Of a stretch of DNA of 64,000 nt, positions 49,931 to 59,584 are shown in pieces. The notes beneath the pieces are model-generated. The model did not search any database. It saw only the letters and a list, made by a program, of their open reading frames with translations, and was not told the origin of the DNA. Each line of letters begins with the position of its first letter. Positions within the stretch are counted from its first letter, which is position 1. Origin of the DNA: JAAFIP01 sp043778205. Lineage in GTDB: Bacteria; Pseudomonadota; Gammaproteobacteria; Burkholderiales; Burkholderiaceae_C. The stretch covers positions 1-64,000 of the forward strand of contig JAYWGO010000080.1 in NCBI GenBank assembly GCA_043778205.1, read 5' to 3'. The position numbers were made by a program, and so were the translations under genes.

Positions 49931-50374
49931 ATGAAAGTCAGTGATATTTTGAAGTCAAAGGGCAGTACCCTGTACACCATCACCCCGGAGGACAGCCTGT
50001 CGCATGCCATGCAGATCATGGCAGAGAAGGATATCGGCTCGCTGGTGGTCATGTCTAACAGCCTGGTGGTGGGCATGCTGACCTTTCGTGAGGTGATTGT
50101 GGCGGTTAACAAAAACGGCGGCGCGGTCGGCGCTACCACCGTGTACCGCGCTATGGACAACGGCCCCTTAAGCTGCACCCTGCAAACCGAGCTGGACGAA
50201 GTGCGCCGCATGATGTTGGGCCGCCACGCCCGCTATATGCCGGTCATTGACAACCGCATGCTGATGGGGGTGATCAGCTTTTACGACGTGGCCAAAGCGG
50301 TGGTCGACAGCCAAAACTTTGAGAACAAAATGCTCAAGGCCTACATTCGTGACTGGCCTGAAGAACAGAGCTAG
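49931..50374 (+). CDS. CBS-domain pair protein
   Basis: A 147-residue protein made of two CBS domains (about 8-65 and 75-135), with DILKSKGSTLYTITPEDSLS at the start and DIGSLVVMSNSLVVGML and YMPVIDNRMLMGVISFYDVA as typical strands. Such pairs sense adenine nucleotides or SAM. The target is unknown. ATG 49931 follows GAGGA. It lies upstream of, and is possibly co-transcribed with, the histidine kinase gene. Confidence 0.93.
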   Translation: MKVSDILKSKGSTLYTITPEDSLSHAMQIMAEKDIGSLVVMSNSLVVGMLTFREVIVAVNKNGGAVGATTVYRAMDNGPLSCTLQTELDEVRRMMLGRHARYMPVIDNRMLMGVISFYDVAKAVVDSQNFENKMLKAYIRDWPEEQS

Positions 50375-50454
50375 CATTTGAGACTGTGGACTAGCAAGTC
50401 AATGCGGCATATGCCTACACATTACATACTGCCAATGGCCCAAGGGCGGTGGCT

Positions 50455-52848
50455 ATGACGGACAAGGAAGATTTCACGAGCTTATTCGAGAAACTACCCG
50501 TACCGGCCTACCGTACCAGCCCGCAAGGCCAGCTCACGCGCGCCAACGCGGCCTTGGTCAGCTTTAACCGCTCTGCCGATGAAGCCGCGCTGCTGGCTTA
50601 CGCTAACGCCGGCGATTGGTATGTGCTGCCAGGCAGACGCAGCCAATTCCGCACCTTGTTACAAACACAAGGCCAGGTGAGCAATTTTGTATCCCAAGTT
50701 ACACGGCCTCACCCACCCACTGGCGGCACTGAGCTGGTGTGGATCAAAGAGCATGCCCATGTGGTGTTGGACGCGGCAGGCGAGGTGCTTTACTACGAAG
50801 GCATCATCGAAGACATTAATGACAGCATGAAAAGCGAAGTCGCATTGCAAGAAAAAGAGGCGCTGCTGTCCGGCCTGATCAACGCCATGCCAGACAACAT
50901 ATGGTTTATTGACAACCAGGGCGCGTACGTGCTGTCCAATCCGTCGCATGCTGGGCAGTACGGCTTGAAACCGCACGACATTGTTGGTAAGACCGACATT
51001 GAGTTGTTTGAGCAAGAAACAGCTGCGCACTACCAAGCCAAAGATGCGGCAGCCTTGGCCTCTCGGGCACCATTGGTGTTTGATGACTTTTGTGACAATC
51101 CCCTAACACACCAGCGGCAGTACTTTGAAGTTATTAAAGTAGCGGTGCGCAATCCTGCTGACCAGCCTCTGGGTGTGCTGGGCATTGCGCGCGACATTAC
51201 GCTGCGCAAAGAAGCCCAGCTAGCGCTGGTAAAGGCTAAAGAATCTGCCGAATCAGGCAACCGGGCAAAAGCTGACTTTTTGGCCAACATGAGCCATGAG
51301 ATTCGCACCCCCATGAATGCTGTGATTGGCATGTGCGACTTGCTCTTAGACACCCCGTTAGACGGTATGCAGCGTGAATTTGCCCACACCATCAGCACCA
51401 GTGGCGAGGCGCTGTTGGTCTTGATCAACGATATATTGGATTTTTCCAAAATCGACTCTGGCCACCTTGAGCTTGAAAACACCCCGGTCAATGTGAACGA
51501 GTGCGTGGAAAGCGCCATGGACATTACAGTAGGTGCAGCCACATCTAAAAACATCGAACTCCTGTATTGGCTGGAGCCTGATGTACCGCGCGCCATCTAT
51601 AGTGACATTACCCGGCTGCGGCAGATCCTTGTGAATTTGATTAACAACGCTATCAAGTTCACCGCCAAAGGCGAGGTGGTGGTGACCTTGACGCAGCATG
51701 CAGGCACCGGGGCAGCGGGCAGCGGCACGCCTGTTTTGCATTGCTCGGTGAAAGACACGGGCATTGGTATACCGGCTGACAGGATTGAGCGTTTGTTCCA
51801 GGTATTTAGCCAAGTAGACACTTCTACCACCCGCCACTACGGCGGTACAGGTTTGGGCTTGGCTATTTGCAAGCGTTTGGTCATGATGATGGGCGGCAGA
51901 ATTTGGGTCGAGTCGGTGCTGGGCGAGGGCTCTAATTTTCAGTTTGAAATTCCTTACCAAGCTGTGGCCACAGGCCCCACGCTGTATGGCCAGAAAAAAG
52001 TCATTGACCTGGTGGGCCGCCGAGTGCTGTTGGTGGACGATAACGCCACCAACTTGCTGATACTGGGCAAGCAAACCAGCCGTTGGGGCATGCAGGCCAA
52101 AGCGGCTTCGTCTGCGGCGCAAGCCTTGGCCTGGATTGACGCCGGAGAAATTTTTGATATTGCCATTATCGACATGCAAATGCCGGTGATGGACGGCATG
52201 ATGCTGGCCACGGAGCTGCGCAAGCGCGTCAGTTCTGTGCATTTGCCCATCGTGTTGCTCACCTCCATGGGCATTCATGGCCCGGCGCTGGGCATTATTG
52301 AAAAAATGCAAAGCCTGAGTAAGCCCGCCAAAGCAGCGGTACTGCATGAGACTGTCTCGCGCATGCTAGAGCCTGCGGTTCTTGAGCCCGCTGCGGCGCC
52401 GATCACTGCGCCCAAAGCCCCTCTTTTGGGGCACCGCTTGCCGCTGCGCCTGCTGCTTGCTGAGGACAATTTGGTAAACCAGCGGGTAGCTTGCCTCATT
52501 CTCAAGGGCCTAGGCTATGCGGTACATGTCAGTGCAGACGGTCTGCAGGCGCTGGAAGCGGTGGGCCAAGCCTATGCAGAGGGCGCAGCGTTTGACGCAG
52601 TGTTAATGGACGTGCAAATGCCCGTGATGGACGGCCTGCAAGCCAGCCGCGAGCTGCACGCTAACTACCCCGCACCGCTGCGCCCGTACATCATTGCCAT
52701 GACCGCCAATGCTATGGAGGGCGACCGTGAGGCCTGCTTGGCTGCGGGCATGGACGATTACTTGAGCAAGCCCGTGCGCGGCCAAGCCTTGGCCCAGGCG
52801 CTAGAACGCGCGGCCCTGGCCCTAAAGGAACGTGCTGCGCGGGTGTAA
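50455..52848 (+). CDS. hybrid sensor histidine kinase with two receiver domains
   Basis: A cytoplasmic hybrid kinase of 797 residues with no transmembrane segments. PAS domains occupy about 8-120 and 135-255. HisKA has the phospho-accepting His281 in NMSHEIRTPMN. HATPase_c (about 385-505) has DTGIGIP and GGTGLGLAICKRL. Receiver 1 has Asp573 in IIDMQMPVMDG, and receiver 2 has Asp719 in VLMDVQMPVMDG. The output protein (an Hpt or response regulator) is not nearby. The ATG at 50455 was chosen over a GTG at 50449. After the stop, CGCCCAG/CTGGGCG (52852-52867) can form a small hairpin without a T-run. Confidence 0.94.
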   Translation: MTDKEDFTSLFEKLPVPAYRTSPQGQLTRANAALVSFNRSADEAALLAYANAGDWYVLPGRRSQFRTLLQTQGQVSNFVSQVTRPHPPTGGTELVWIKEHAHVVLDAAGEVLYYEGIIEDINDSMKSEVALQEKEALLSGLINAMPDNIWFIDNQGAYVLSNPSHAGQYGLKPHDIVGKTDIELFEQETAAHYQAKDAAALASRAPLVFDDFCDNPLTHQRQYFEVIKVAVRNPADQPLGVLGIARDITLRKEAQLALVKAKESAESGNRAKADFLANMSHEIRTPMNAVIGMCDLLLDTPLDGMQREFAHTISTSGEALLVLINDILDFSKIDSGHLELENTPVNVNECVESAMDITVGAATSKNIELLYWLEPDVPRAIYSDITRLRQILVNLINNAIKFTAKGEVVVTLTQHAGTGAAGSGTPVLHCSVKDTGIGIPADRIERLFQVFSQVDTSTTRHYGGTGLGLAICKRLVMMMGGRIWVESVLGEGSNFQFEIPYQAVATGPTLYGQKKVIDLVGRRVLLVDDNATNLLILGKQTSRWGMQAKAASSAAQALAWIDAGEIFDIAIIDMQMPVMDGMMLATELRKRVSSVHLPIVLLTSMGIHGPALGIIEKMQSLSKPAKAAVLHETVSRMLEPAVLEPAAAPITAPKAPLLGHRLPLRLLLAEDNLVNQRVACLILKGLGYAVHVSADGLQALEAVGQAYAEGAAFDAVLMDVQMPVMDGLQASRELHANYPAPLRPYIIAMTANAMEGDREACLAAGMDDYLSKPVRGQALAQALERAALALKERAARV

Positions 52849-52943
52849 CCACGCCCAGCTCTGGGCGCGCGGGGCTGTGCTGTGCATTTTTCTGCCGGCT
52901 TGTACACGCTGTAATCAGCCAGGCCTGTGGGACAATCGCCGCC

Positions 52944-53849
52944 ATGACTGAACGCTATGCCACTGACACCTATGCCGTGATCGGCAACCCGATTGCCCAA
53001 TCCAAATCACCCTTGATCCATGCCAGCTTTGCCCGCGCTACAGGGCAAGTAATGAACTACACCCGCCTGCTAGGCACGGTGGGCGCGTTTGCTGCCGATG
53101 TAAACGCTTTTCGCCAGCAGGGCGCGTGCGGGCTTAATGTGACCGCCCCTTTCAAACTAGATGCTTTTGCCTACGCTACAGCGCTAAGCGTTGATGCGCA
53201 ACTGGCCGGGGCTGTGAATGCACTTAAATTTGAAGGCAGCAGCGTGCTGGGCGAAAACTTTGACGGCGTAGGCTTGGTGCGCGACATTCAAAGCAACCTG
53301 GGCGTTGCCCTGCGGGCCAAGCGTGTGCTGCTGCTGGGCGCGGGCGGTGCCACGCGCGGGGCGCTGCTACCGATTTTGCGGCAGCTGCCAGCGTCACTCA
53401 CAATTGCCAACCGTGACCTTGGCAAGGCGTACAGCTTGGTGGCCCAGGTAGACGCTGCCCTGCATGCAGCCCCCGCTGCGGCTGCAAGCGGGCAGGTCCA
53501 GGCCCAGGCCCAGGCCCAGGCCCCGTTAAAGGGGGTATTGCTGGCCAGCAGCTACAGCGATGTAACCGGCCCTTTTGACGTGGTGATCAACGCCACCTCG
53601 GCCAGCCTGTTTGGTGAACTGCCGCCCATTGCGGCCAGCGTGTTTGCACCTACGTGCTTGGCTTACGACATGGTGTACGGCAAAGGTGCCACGCCATTTT
53701 TGCAACTGGCCCGCACTTGCGGTGTGCACCAGTGCGCTGACGGTGTGGGCATGCTGGTAGAGCAGGCCGCAGAGGCCTTTGCATGGTGGCGCGGCGTGCG
53801 GCCCGACACGGGCAGTGTGATTGCAGCTATCACGGTGCCTATTGTTTAG
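52944..53849 (+). CDS. aroE: shikimate dehydrogenase (biosynthetic)
   Basis: AroE reduces 3-dehydroshikimate to shikimate with NADPH in aromatic amino acid synthesis. The 301-residue protein has the substrate motif VIGNPIAQSKSPLIHASFA, GLNVTAPFKLDAFAYA with the catalytic Lys, the NADP loop LLGAGGATRGALLPIL and DMVYGKGATPFL. It is about 25 residues longer than E. coli AroE. Part of the excess is a QVQAQAQAQA stretch (about residues 184-193) encoded by a 6-bp tandem repeat. A second, more divergent homologue sits at 62551-63387. Confidence 0.95.
   Translation: MTERYATDTYAVIGNPIAQSKSPLIHASFARATGQVMNYTRLLGTVGAFAADVNAFRQQGACGLNVTAPFKLDAFAYATALSVDAQLAGAVNALKFEGSSVLGENFDGVGLVRDIQSNLGVALRAKRVLLLGAGGATRGALLPILRQLPASLTIANRDLGKAYSLVAQVDAALHAAPAAAASGQVQAQAQAQAPLKGVLLASSYSDVTGPFDVVINATSASLFGELPPIAASVFAPTCLAYDMVYGKGATPFLQLARTCGVHQCADGVGMLVEQAAEAFAWWRGVRPDTGSVIAAITVPIV
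53493..53522 (+). repeat. 6-bp tandem repeat inside aroE
   Basis: Five units of CAGGCC (the first is CAGGTC). They encode alternating Gln-Ala in a loop of AroE and keep the frame. Confidence 0.9.
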
Positions 53850-53880
53850 TTTTTAAGCGTTTTAGGCCTATGGCCCATTG
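53848..53880 (+). repeat. dispersed repeat, copy 11 (5' half only)
   Basis: Only the TTTTTAAGCGTTTTAGGCC and TATGGCCCA half is present, starting at the aroE stop codon. The rest of 53881-54035 has no feature I can name. Confidence 0.7.
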
Positions 53881-54035
53881 CAAAGCGAAAGTGGTTGTAA
53901 TAGTCGCAAGTGCGCCTTGGTACCTTATAGCCAAGTGCATGATGGTGTTACGCGCAGCTACATAAGCGCAATGCAAAACAACACATGCGACTGTGGTTTT
54001 GCTAAGCTAACCGTTGGTTAATTTTGAGCAAATTC

Positions 54036-55244
54036 ATGATGCAACCCACTATCAGTACTTGTACCGTCCGCACTCCAAGCCTTTACCGCCCTGGCCTGGG
54101 CCGCGCACAATGGGCGCTGTGTGCAGTAGCCATGGCGCTAGCTGGCTGTGGCGGTGGCGGTGGTGGCGATGCCAGTCCCACCGCTGCAGGCCCCCCAGGT
54201 ACACTAGGGGGCGCTACTGCGACAGTGGCTACGCCCACCCCCACCCCAGTAGCGCCAGTAAGTGCCTTACAAGGCACGCTGTACTACGTATTTGCAGGCG
54301 AGCTGAACAAACTGGAACTGGCCAATGGCAAAGTAACCAAGCTCATAGGCCAAGGGGGTTTTGAAACCAATTTTTTTGACGTGAGCGCGGACGGCAAACA
54401 GTTGATGTATGCCAAAGATGCTCCTGGCTCAGATGGGGGCAATTACTACGACCAAGAATATTTCAACTTTATCGACACCACCACCTACAACGAAGTAGCC
54501 CCTCGATTTAAAAAGTTTGCCGCTACCAGCACCTACACGCAATTTGCCAAACTCTCGCCTGACAACAGCAAAATAGCGGTTATTTACCAGTACTACGACG
54601 AAACCCTGCCAGGTACCTTTGGCAATGGTGCATACGCAACCAACATACGTGTGTGGGACAAAACAGGTGCCACCCTGCGTACTTTTACCAACGACAATTC
54701 AGGCAACCGCGTGAAAGAATTTGCCTGGATGCCTGACGGTAATTTGCTGATGACCACCAGCCAGGGTATTGTCAAAACCACCGACACCACACTGGCCGGC
54801 TACGATTTACTTTTCAAGCCCAACTTGCCTTCGTGGCGCTCGCTGGCGGTCAGCCCAGACGGTAAGCGGTTAGCGCTTAAATCAGGCAAACACATCTACA
54901 CCATGAACATAGACGGTAGCAACATGGTGCAGCTGACCGACTCTGACGGAGACGACCAACAGTACTCACCCATCTGGTCGCCCGACGGCAAATACATTGC
55001 CTTCACTGCCAACATTTTTGCTTACACCACCGGCCCCGTCGTGTCGGGTGGCGGCACTATTTACCAGCTCATCCTGGCACCCGCAGACAATAAAACCTAC
55101 AAGCTGAGCAAAGAATTCTTTGAATCATCAGGCACTGGGGGCTTGTCTGGCAGCAGCAGTATTGTGGCCAACAATGGGCTAATTCTGCTAAAAACGGCCC
55201 CTAATGCAAACGTCTTTGCAGAAGAGGACTTTGTCTGGCGCTGA
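54036..55244 (+). CDS. TolB-like beta-propeller lipoprotein
   Basis: A protein of about 402 residues with a lipoprotein signal (VAMALAGC, then GGGGGG) and a short Pro/Thr linker. It contains repeated PD40/TolB-type blades such as FFDVSADGKQLMYAKD, LAVSPDGKRLALKSGKHIYT and YSPIWSPDGKYIAFTANIF. Periplasmic or outer-membrane localisation is likely, and the function is unknown. Two adjoining ATGs (54036 and 54039) and a TTG (54024) are possible starts. Confidence 0.82.
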   Translation: MMQPTISTCTVRTPSLYRPGLGRAQWALCAVAMALAGCGGGGGGDASPTAAGPPGTLGGATATVATPTPTPVAPVSALQGTLYYVFAGELNKLELANGKVTKLIGQGGFETNFFDVSADGKQLMYAKDAPGSDGGNYYDQEYFNFIDTTTYNEVAPRFKKFAATSTYTQFAKLSPDNSKIAVIYQYYDETLPGTFGNGAYATNIRVWDKTGATLRTFTNDNSGNRVKEFAWMPDGNLLMTTSQGIVKTTDTTLAGYDLLFKPNLPSWRSLAVSPDGKRLALKSGKHIYTMNIDGSNMVQLTDSDGDDQQYSPIWSPDGKYIAFTANIFAYTTGPVVSGGGTIYQLILAPADNKTYKLSKEFFESSGTGGLSGSSSIVANNGLILLKTAPNANVFAEEDFVWR

Positions 55245-55269
55245 AGCTAAACACATAGCTTCACCCATC

Positions 55270-55332
55270 AGTTTTTAAGTGTTTTAGGCCCATGGACCAA
55301 GGAAATGCTCAACAGTTAGCTATTAATAGTAT
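55270..55332 (+). repeat. dispersed three-hairpin repeat, copy 12
   Basis: Forward copy (TTTTTAAGTGTTTTAGGCCC, ATGGACCAAGGAAATGCTC, AACAGTTAGCTATTAATAG) between the convergent propeller and IclR genes. The central hairpin is damaged. Confidence 0.88.
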
Positions 55333-55385
55333 AGTACTTCGTGTAAGCCAGCATGGCCTTCTAAATGCTGGCAGTGCAGTTTGAA

Positions 55386-56216
55386 CTAGACCAAACTGCG
55401 CATGGCTGCCGCCGTCTCGCGCAGCACGCCTAGCACGCGGGTCACTGCTGCTTCTTGCGACTCGCCTTGCATTGGCATGATCACACTCAGCGCTGCCACC
55501 AGTGCACCCCGCGCGTCGCGCAGAGGCACCGCTACACCTCGGTAGTGCAAATCGAGCTGCTGCTCAGACACGGCCCACTCTTGCTGGCGAATTTGTGCCA
55601 TTTGCACCCCCAGGCTGGTTTTGTCGGTGGTGGTGTGCTGGGTGAAGGTGGGCAGTTTTTGCGCCGCCAGCCAGTCGGTGTAATGCGGCTGGGCACGCAG
55701 CGCCAGCAACAGCATGCCAGCGGCCGTAACCTGCGCAGGCACGCGCGCACCCAGCACAAAGCCCGTGTTCATCACCCGCGTAGGGCCGTTGCGCGCAACG
55801 TACACAATGTCGTTGCCCTCCAGCATGCTCACATAGGCTATCTCTTGCGTGCCCGCCGTTACGCGCTGCAAAAACGGCTGCACCGTGCGGGCCAAGCGCG
55901 ACGATTCGATAAACGCTTGCCCCAAGCGCAGCACGCGCGGGGTAAGCCAAAACAGCTTGCCGTCGGTAGCCACATAGCCCAAATGGGCTAGGGTTAACAG
56001 GTGGCGGCGCGCAGCTGTGCGGGTAATGCCCACGATCTCGGCCATTTGCGCCGCTGTGGCGCGTGGGTGCGCATCGCCAAAGGCCTCCAAAATGCCCAAG
56101 CCTTTTTCTAGCCCAGCTATCCAGTCGCGCCGCTGCAGGCCGCTTGCCACGCCCGCTTGTAGGGCTGGCTGCTGGGCTGGCGCTGTAACCGCCACTGTGT
56201 TGCTAACTGCTTTCAT
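55386..56216 (-). CDS. IclR-family regulator (PcaR/PobR-like)
   Basis: A 276-residue transcription factor with an N-terminal winged helix (ATAAQMAEIVGITRTAARRH, wing LGYVATDGKLFWLTPRVLRL). The C-terminal IclR effector domain includes SMLEGNDIVYVARNG and YRGVAVPLRDARGALVAALS. It resembles beta-ketoadipate regulators of the PcaR/PcaU/PobR type, which respond to aromatic acids or shikimate-pathway intermediates. Divergent from the livKHMGF-aroQ cluster, with a PcaR-like site in the 239-nt gap. It probably controls that cluster and itself. Confidence 0.9.
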   Translation of the reverse strand: MKAVSNTVAVTAPAQQPALQAGVASGLQRRDWIAGLEKGLGILEAFGDAHPRATAAQMAEIVGITRTAARRHLLTLAHLGYVATDGKLFWLTPRVLRLGQAFIESSRLARTVQPFLQRVTAGTQEIAYVSMLEGNDIVYVARNGPTRVMNTGFVLGARVPAQVTAAGMLLLALRAQPHYTDWLAAQKLPTFTQHTTTDKTSLGVQMAQIRQQEWAVSEQQLDLHYRGVAVPLRDARGALVAALSVIMPMQGESQEAAVTRVLGVLRETAAAMRSLV

Positions 56217-56276
56217 CGGGTGGCTGTTGTGTGGTGGTTGTTGGGGGGGCCTAAAACGGTGTGAAACCCTAATTTA

Positions 56277-56312
56277 GTACGTTTATCATTCTAATATGTA
56301 CGATCATCGCAC
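56277..56312. promoter_or_regulatory. candidate IclR-type operator (PcaR-like)
   Basis: GTACGATCATCGCAC at 56298-56312 matches, at 13 of 15 positions, the PcaR site GTTCGATAATCGCAC as I remember it. A related half, GTACGTTTATCATTC, starts at 56277, exactly 21 bp (two helical turns) upstream. They lie in the divergent gap between the IclR gene and livK. Confidence 0.6.
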
Positions 56313-56455
56313 AATAAACCACGCAGTACGCACCACTATTTACGACAATAGACAGTGATTTTTAATAACCAGTGCGCCAGCTAGTAAGCGGCCATTGGGC
56401 AAGAAGTTGAGTTTCAAGTTAGTTGTTAGCCCCTTCAACCAAGGTAGATATTCCC

Positions 56456-57619
56456 ATGAAAAACCGTCTTACCCACCCACTGGTCATAGCCTGCGCAGTG
56501 TCTGCGGCCACGCTGGCCGCGCTGCCTGTAGCGCTGGCACAAAACACGGTCAAAATAGCCGCCATTGTCGAACTCTCTGGCGGTGGCGCAACAGCGGGTA
56601 CCAACTTTAAAAACGGCGTAGAGATGGCGGTTAAAGAAGTTAACGCTGCGGGCGGCATACTGGGCAAAAAAATCGAGCTGTCCACGTCTGACACCACGTC
56701 AAACCCTGGCGTAGCACTGGGTTTAACCAAGAAAGCCGTAGACCAAGACGTGTTTGCCATCTTTGGCCCGGTGTTCAGCGGCTCTATCAACGTGAGCATG
56801 AAAGAGTCTGAAAAAGCCCAAATTCCTAACTGGACAGGCGGCGAGGCCGCTAACATCACCACACAGGGCAACCCTTACATTTTTCGCACCAGCTTTACCC
56901 AAGCTACCGCCATGCCCAAAGTGGCCAAGTACATCAGCACGCAAGCCAAGGTTAAAAACCTGGCCATCGTTTATGTCAACAATGACTTCGGCAAAGGCGG
57001 CTTGGAGATGATCAAGAAAGCGCTGGCACCGACCGACACCAAAATCGCGGCAGAAGTGTCTACCGATGCCAGCCAAGTTGATTTTTCAGCCGCCGTTTTG
57101 AAGGCCAAGCAGTCCAACGCGGATGCAGTGTTTGTTTACCTGAACGAAGACGAGTCAGCCCGTATCTTGAAAGAACTGCGCAAGCAAGGCTGGGCCAAGC
57201 CGATCATTGGTGAAACCACGCTCACCGGCCAAAAAGTGATTGACCTGGCAGGCGAAGCCGCCAACGGGGCAGTTGCCCACGTAGGCCTGACGGTAGACGC
57301 GCCCAGCGCCGAGATGCTCAAGTTCAAAGCCAAGTTTTACCAAGACTACAAATACATCAGCGACCACAACGGCATCAAAGGCTACACCGGTATTTACACC
57401 CTCAAAGCTGCGGTAGAAAAAGTAGGCAAACTTGACCGCGCCGCCGTGGCCAAGGCCATGCACGGCCTGTCGATCAGCGCTGCCAAATACCCCGGCGTGA
57501 TTTTGGATGTGAACTTTGACGACAAAGGCGACCTGGACCGTGCCAGCTACTTGGTGCAGGTAAAAAATGGCAAACAAGAAGTGATTGAAGTGCTGCCGCC
57601 ACTGAACGCGAAAAAGTAA
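56456..57619 (+). CDS. livK: branched-chain/aromatic-type ABC substrate-binding protein
   Basis: A type I periplasmic binding protein of 387 residues with a Sec signal peptide (IACAVSAATLAALPVALAQ). The family words are VKIAAIVELSGGGATAGTNF, GKKIELSTSDTTSNPGVALG and IKGYTGIYTLKAAVEKVGKL. It feeds the permeases and ATPases that follow. From gene context the ligand is more likely quinate, shikimate or a related hydroaromatic acid than a branched-chain amino acid. The liv symbol is by homology only. ATG 56456 opens the signal peptide. Confidence 0.9.
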   Translation: MKNRLTHPLVIACAVSAATLAALPVALAQNTVKIAAIVELSGGGATAGTNFKNGVEMAVKEVNAAGGILGKKIELSTSDTTSNPGVALGLTKKAVDQDVFAIFGPVFSGSINVSMKESEKAQIPNWTGGEAANITTQGNPYIFRTSFTQATAMPKVAKYISTQAKVKNLAIVYVNNDFGKGGLEMIKKALAPTDTKIAAEVSTDASQVDFSAAVLKAKQSNADAVFVYLNEDESARILKELRKQGWAKPIIGETTLTGQKVIDLAGEAANGAVAHVGLTVDAPSAEMLKFKAKFYQDYKYISDHNGIKGYTGIYTLKAAVEKVGKLDRAAVAKAMHGLSISAAKYPGVILDVNFDDKGDLDRASYLVQVKNGKQEVIEVLPPLNAKK

Positions 57620-57674
57620 GCTCCAGCTTTAGAGCCCTTAATTTCCGGTTTTCAGGGCCTTGGTATTTCCCTTT

Positions 57675-58550
57675 ATGGCAGACTTCTTTCAACTCTTTTT
57701 CAGTGGTCTGTCCACTGGCAGCATCTACGCGCTGGCAGCGCTGGGTTTTACGCTGCTGTGGCAAGCGGCAGGCACGATCAACTTCGCGCAGGGCGAGTTT
57801 GTCATGCTGCCAGCCTTTGCCATGCTGGGTTTTATGTCGTTGGGCGCGCCACTGCTGGTAAGCCTGGGCCTGACGATGGTGGTGGCGGTAGTGGTGCTAG
57901 GCTGGGCATTCAAACGCAGCGTGGTAGACCCGCTGTTCAAGTTTGGCATGATGCCCATCGTGGTGGCCACCATTGGCCTGTCGATTGCGGTGCGCAACAG
58001 CCTGCGCGCAGGCTACAGCGCCGAGGCGCATGCATTTCCGTCCTTGTTTGGCGATGCGCTGTTTAACATTGCCGGGGTTACCGTCACCATGGGAGACATT
58101 GGCACGCTGGCCAGCGCACTGGTGATTGTGTTTGCAGTGCAAGCCTTCGTTGCCAAAACCATCACGGGCCGCGCTATGCAAGCCGTAGCGCAAAACACCG
58201 AGAGCGCGGCTGTGCTGGGCATTAACGTGCCGCTGATGATCTTGTACACCTTTGCTATCAACGCTGTGCTGGCCTGCATGGCGGCCCTGCTGGTAACGCC
58301 CACCTATTTGGCCAAGTTTGACATGGGCGAATCGCTGGGTACCAAGGCATTTTTTGCCGCCATCATTGGCGGGTTTAACAACTCGCGTGGTGCGCTGCTG
58401 GGCGGTTTGGTAGTGGGCGTAAGCGAGAACCTGGCGGCTGCCTACATTTCACCGTCGTACAAAGACGCTGTCGCATTGGTTATTTTCATGGTGGTCATCT
58501 TATTCAAGCCGCAAGGCCTGCTTGGCAAAAAAGAGGAGCGCAAAGTATGA
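57675..58550 (+). CDS. livH: ABC transporter permease, LivH type
   Basis: A 291-residue inner-membrane permease with eight or more hydrophobic helices. The typical N-terminus is LSTGSIYALAALGFTLLWQA with GTINFAQGEFVML. The conserved cytoplasmic loop is TGRAMQAVAQNTESAAVLGI. ATG 57675 gives the family start. The stop overlaps the livM start by 4 nt. Confidence 0.94.
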   Translation: MADFFQLFFSGLSTGSIYALAALGFTLLWQAAGTINFAQGEFVMLPAFAMLGFMSLGAPLLVSLGLTMVVAVVVLGWAFKRSVVDPLFKFGMMPIVVATIGLSIAVRNSLRAGYSAEAHAFPSLFGDALFNIAGVTVTMGDIGTLASALVIVFAVQAFVAKTITGRAMQAVAQNTESAAVLGINVPLMILYTFAINAVLACMAALLVTPTYLAKFDMGESLGTKAFFAAIIGGFNNSRGALLGGLVVGVSENLAAAYISPSYKDAVALVIFMVVILFKPQGLLGKKEERKV

Positions 58551-59584
58551 ACGCTTCTAAAAAATTCACTCTGCTTTTTATAGCTACCTGTGCGCTATTG
58601 TTGGTAGTTTCACCACTATTTCTTAAAAATTACGGGGTGTACCTGTTCACCTACTGGCTCATTTTTGTCATCGCCACCATGGGCCTGAATTTAACGGTAG
58701 GCTATGCAGGCCAAAAGTCGCTGGGCCATGCGGCTTTTTTTGGCATAGGTGCCTACACCGTGGCTATTTTGCTCAAGGCGGGTTTCAGCTGGTGGCTGGG
58801 CATGCCGGTGGCCGTGGCGCTGTGCTTTTTTACGGGCTTGGTGGTGGGTTTTCCCGCGCTGCGGGTGCAAACCATTTACTTGGCTTTTGCCACGCTAGGT
58901 TTTAACACCGCCATGTATTTGGTCATGCGCAACGAGGAATGGCTAACCGGCGGCACGTTTGGAATCAATGGTATTGCCCGTCCTGAGGTGTTTGGCCTGT
59001 CGCTCAAAGGCGGCTTGGCCTACTACTACTTTGTGCTGGCCTGCGCTGCGCTGATGATGGGACTGCTGTGGGGGCTATTGCGCTCACCCTGGGGCAAGGC
59101 TTTTACTGCGCTGCGCGACAACCCTATTCGCGCCGAAAGTTTAGGTATTGACACCCGCAGCTACACGCTGATGAGCTTTGCCATTGGCGCAACGTATGCG
59201 GGCGCGGCGGGTGTGCTGTTTGCGTCCTTGGTAGACTTTATCGAGCCCGCGCCTTTTGCAGTGGGCGCGTCTATCATGATGTACCTGATGGTGGTGGTGG
59301 GCGGCTCAGGTTACTTTTGGGGGCCGCTGGTGGGTGCGGCTATGGGCGTCGTGGTGCCCGACTGGATTCGGGATGCCGCGCCTGCGTTGTCTAACTGGTA
59401 CTTGCCTTTGTTTGGCGCTGTGGTGGTGCTGATGATGATCTGGTTGCCCGATGGGCTGCTAAGCTTGCCCGACCGTTTGAAAGAAAAACGCGCCTCGCGC
59501 AAAGCCAGCCAAGACCGCGCTGTGCGTGCTGCCCAAACAGATGCGGCCCAAACAGTTGCAGAGCAAAAGAGCGCTGCGCTATGA
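58547..59584 (+). CDS. livM: ABC transporter permease, LivM type
   Basis: A 345-residue permease with about ten hydrophobic helices, NLTVGYAGQKSLGHAAFFGI in the middle and the loop GKAFTALRDNPIRAESLGID. It has a basic C-terminal tail rich in Ala/Arg. The first transmembrane segment (LLFIATCALLLVV) is encoded by DNA that includes TTTATAGCTACCTGTGC, a fragment resembling one arm of the dispersed repeat. ATGA overlaps link it to livH and livG. Confidence 0.94.
   Translation: MNASKKFTLLFIATCALLLVVSPLFLKNYGVYLFTYWLIFVIATMGLNLTVGYAGQKSLGHAAFFGIGAYTVAILLKAGFSWWLGMPVAVALCFFTGLVVGFPALRVQTIYLAFATLGFNTAMYLVMRNEEWLTGGTFGINGIARPEVFGLSLKGGLAYYYFVLACAALMMGLLWGLLRSPWGKAFTALRDNPIRAESLGIDTRSYTLMSFAIGATYAGAAGVLFASLVDFIEPAPFAVGASIMMYLMVVVGGSGYFWGPLVGAAMGVVVPDWIRDAAPALSNWYLPLFGAVVVLMMIWLPDGLLSLPDRLKEKRASRKASQDRAVRAAQTDAAQTVAEQKSAAL

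Noticed and set aside
51358..52347. 329-codon minus-strand open frame opposite the histidine kinase
   Set aside because: The plus strand encodes intact HATPase and receiver domains; the complement has no recognisable fold.
58576..58600. Possible further repeat copy within livM
   Set aside because: Only about 20 nt resemble one arm; the core GGCCCAAGG part is missing, so it was not counted as a copy.
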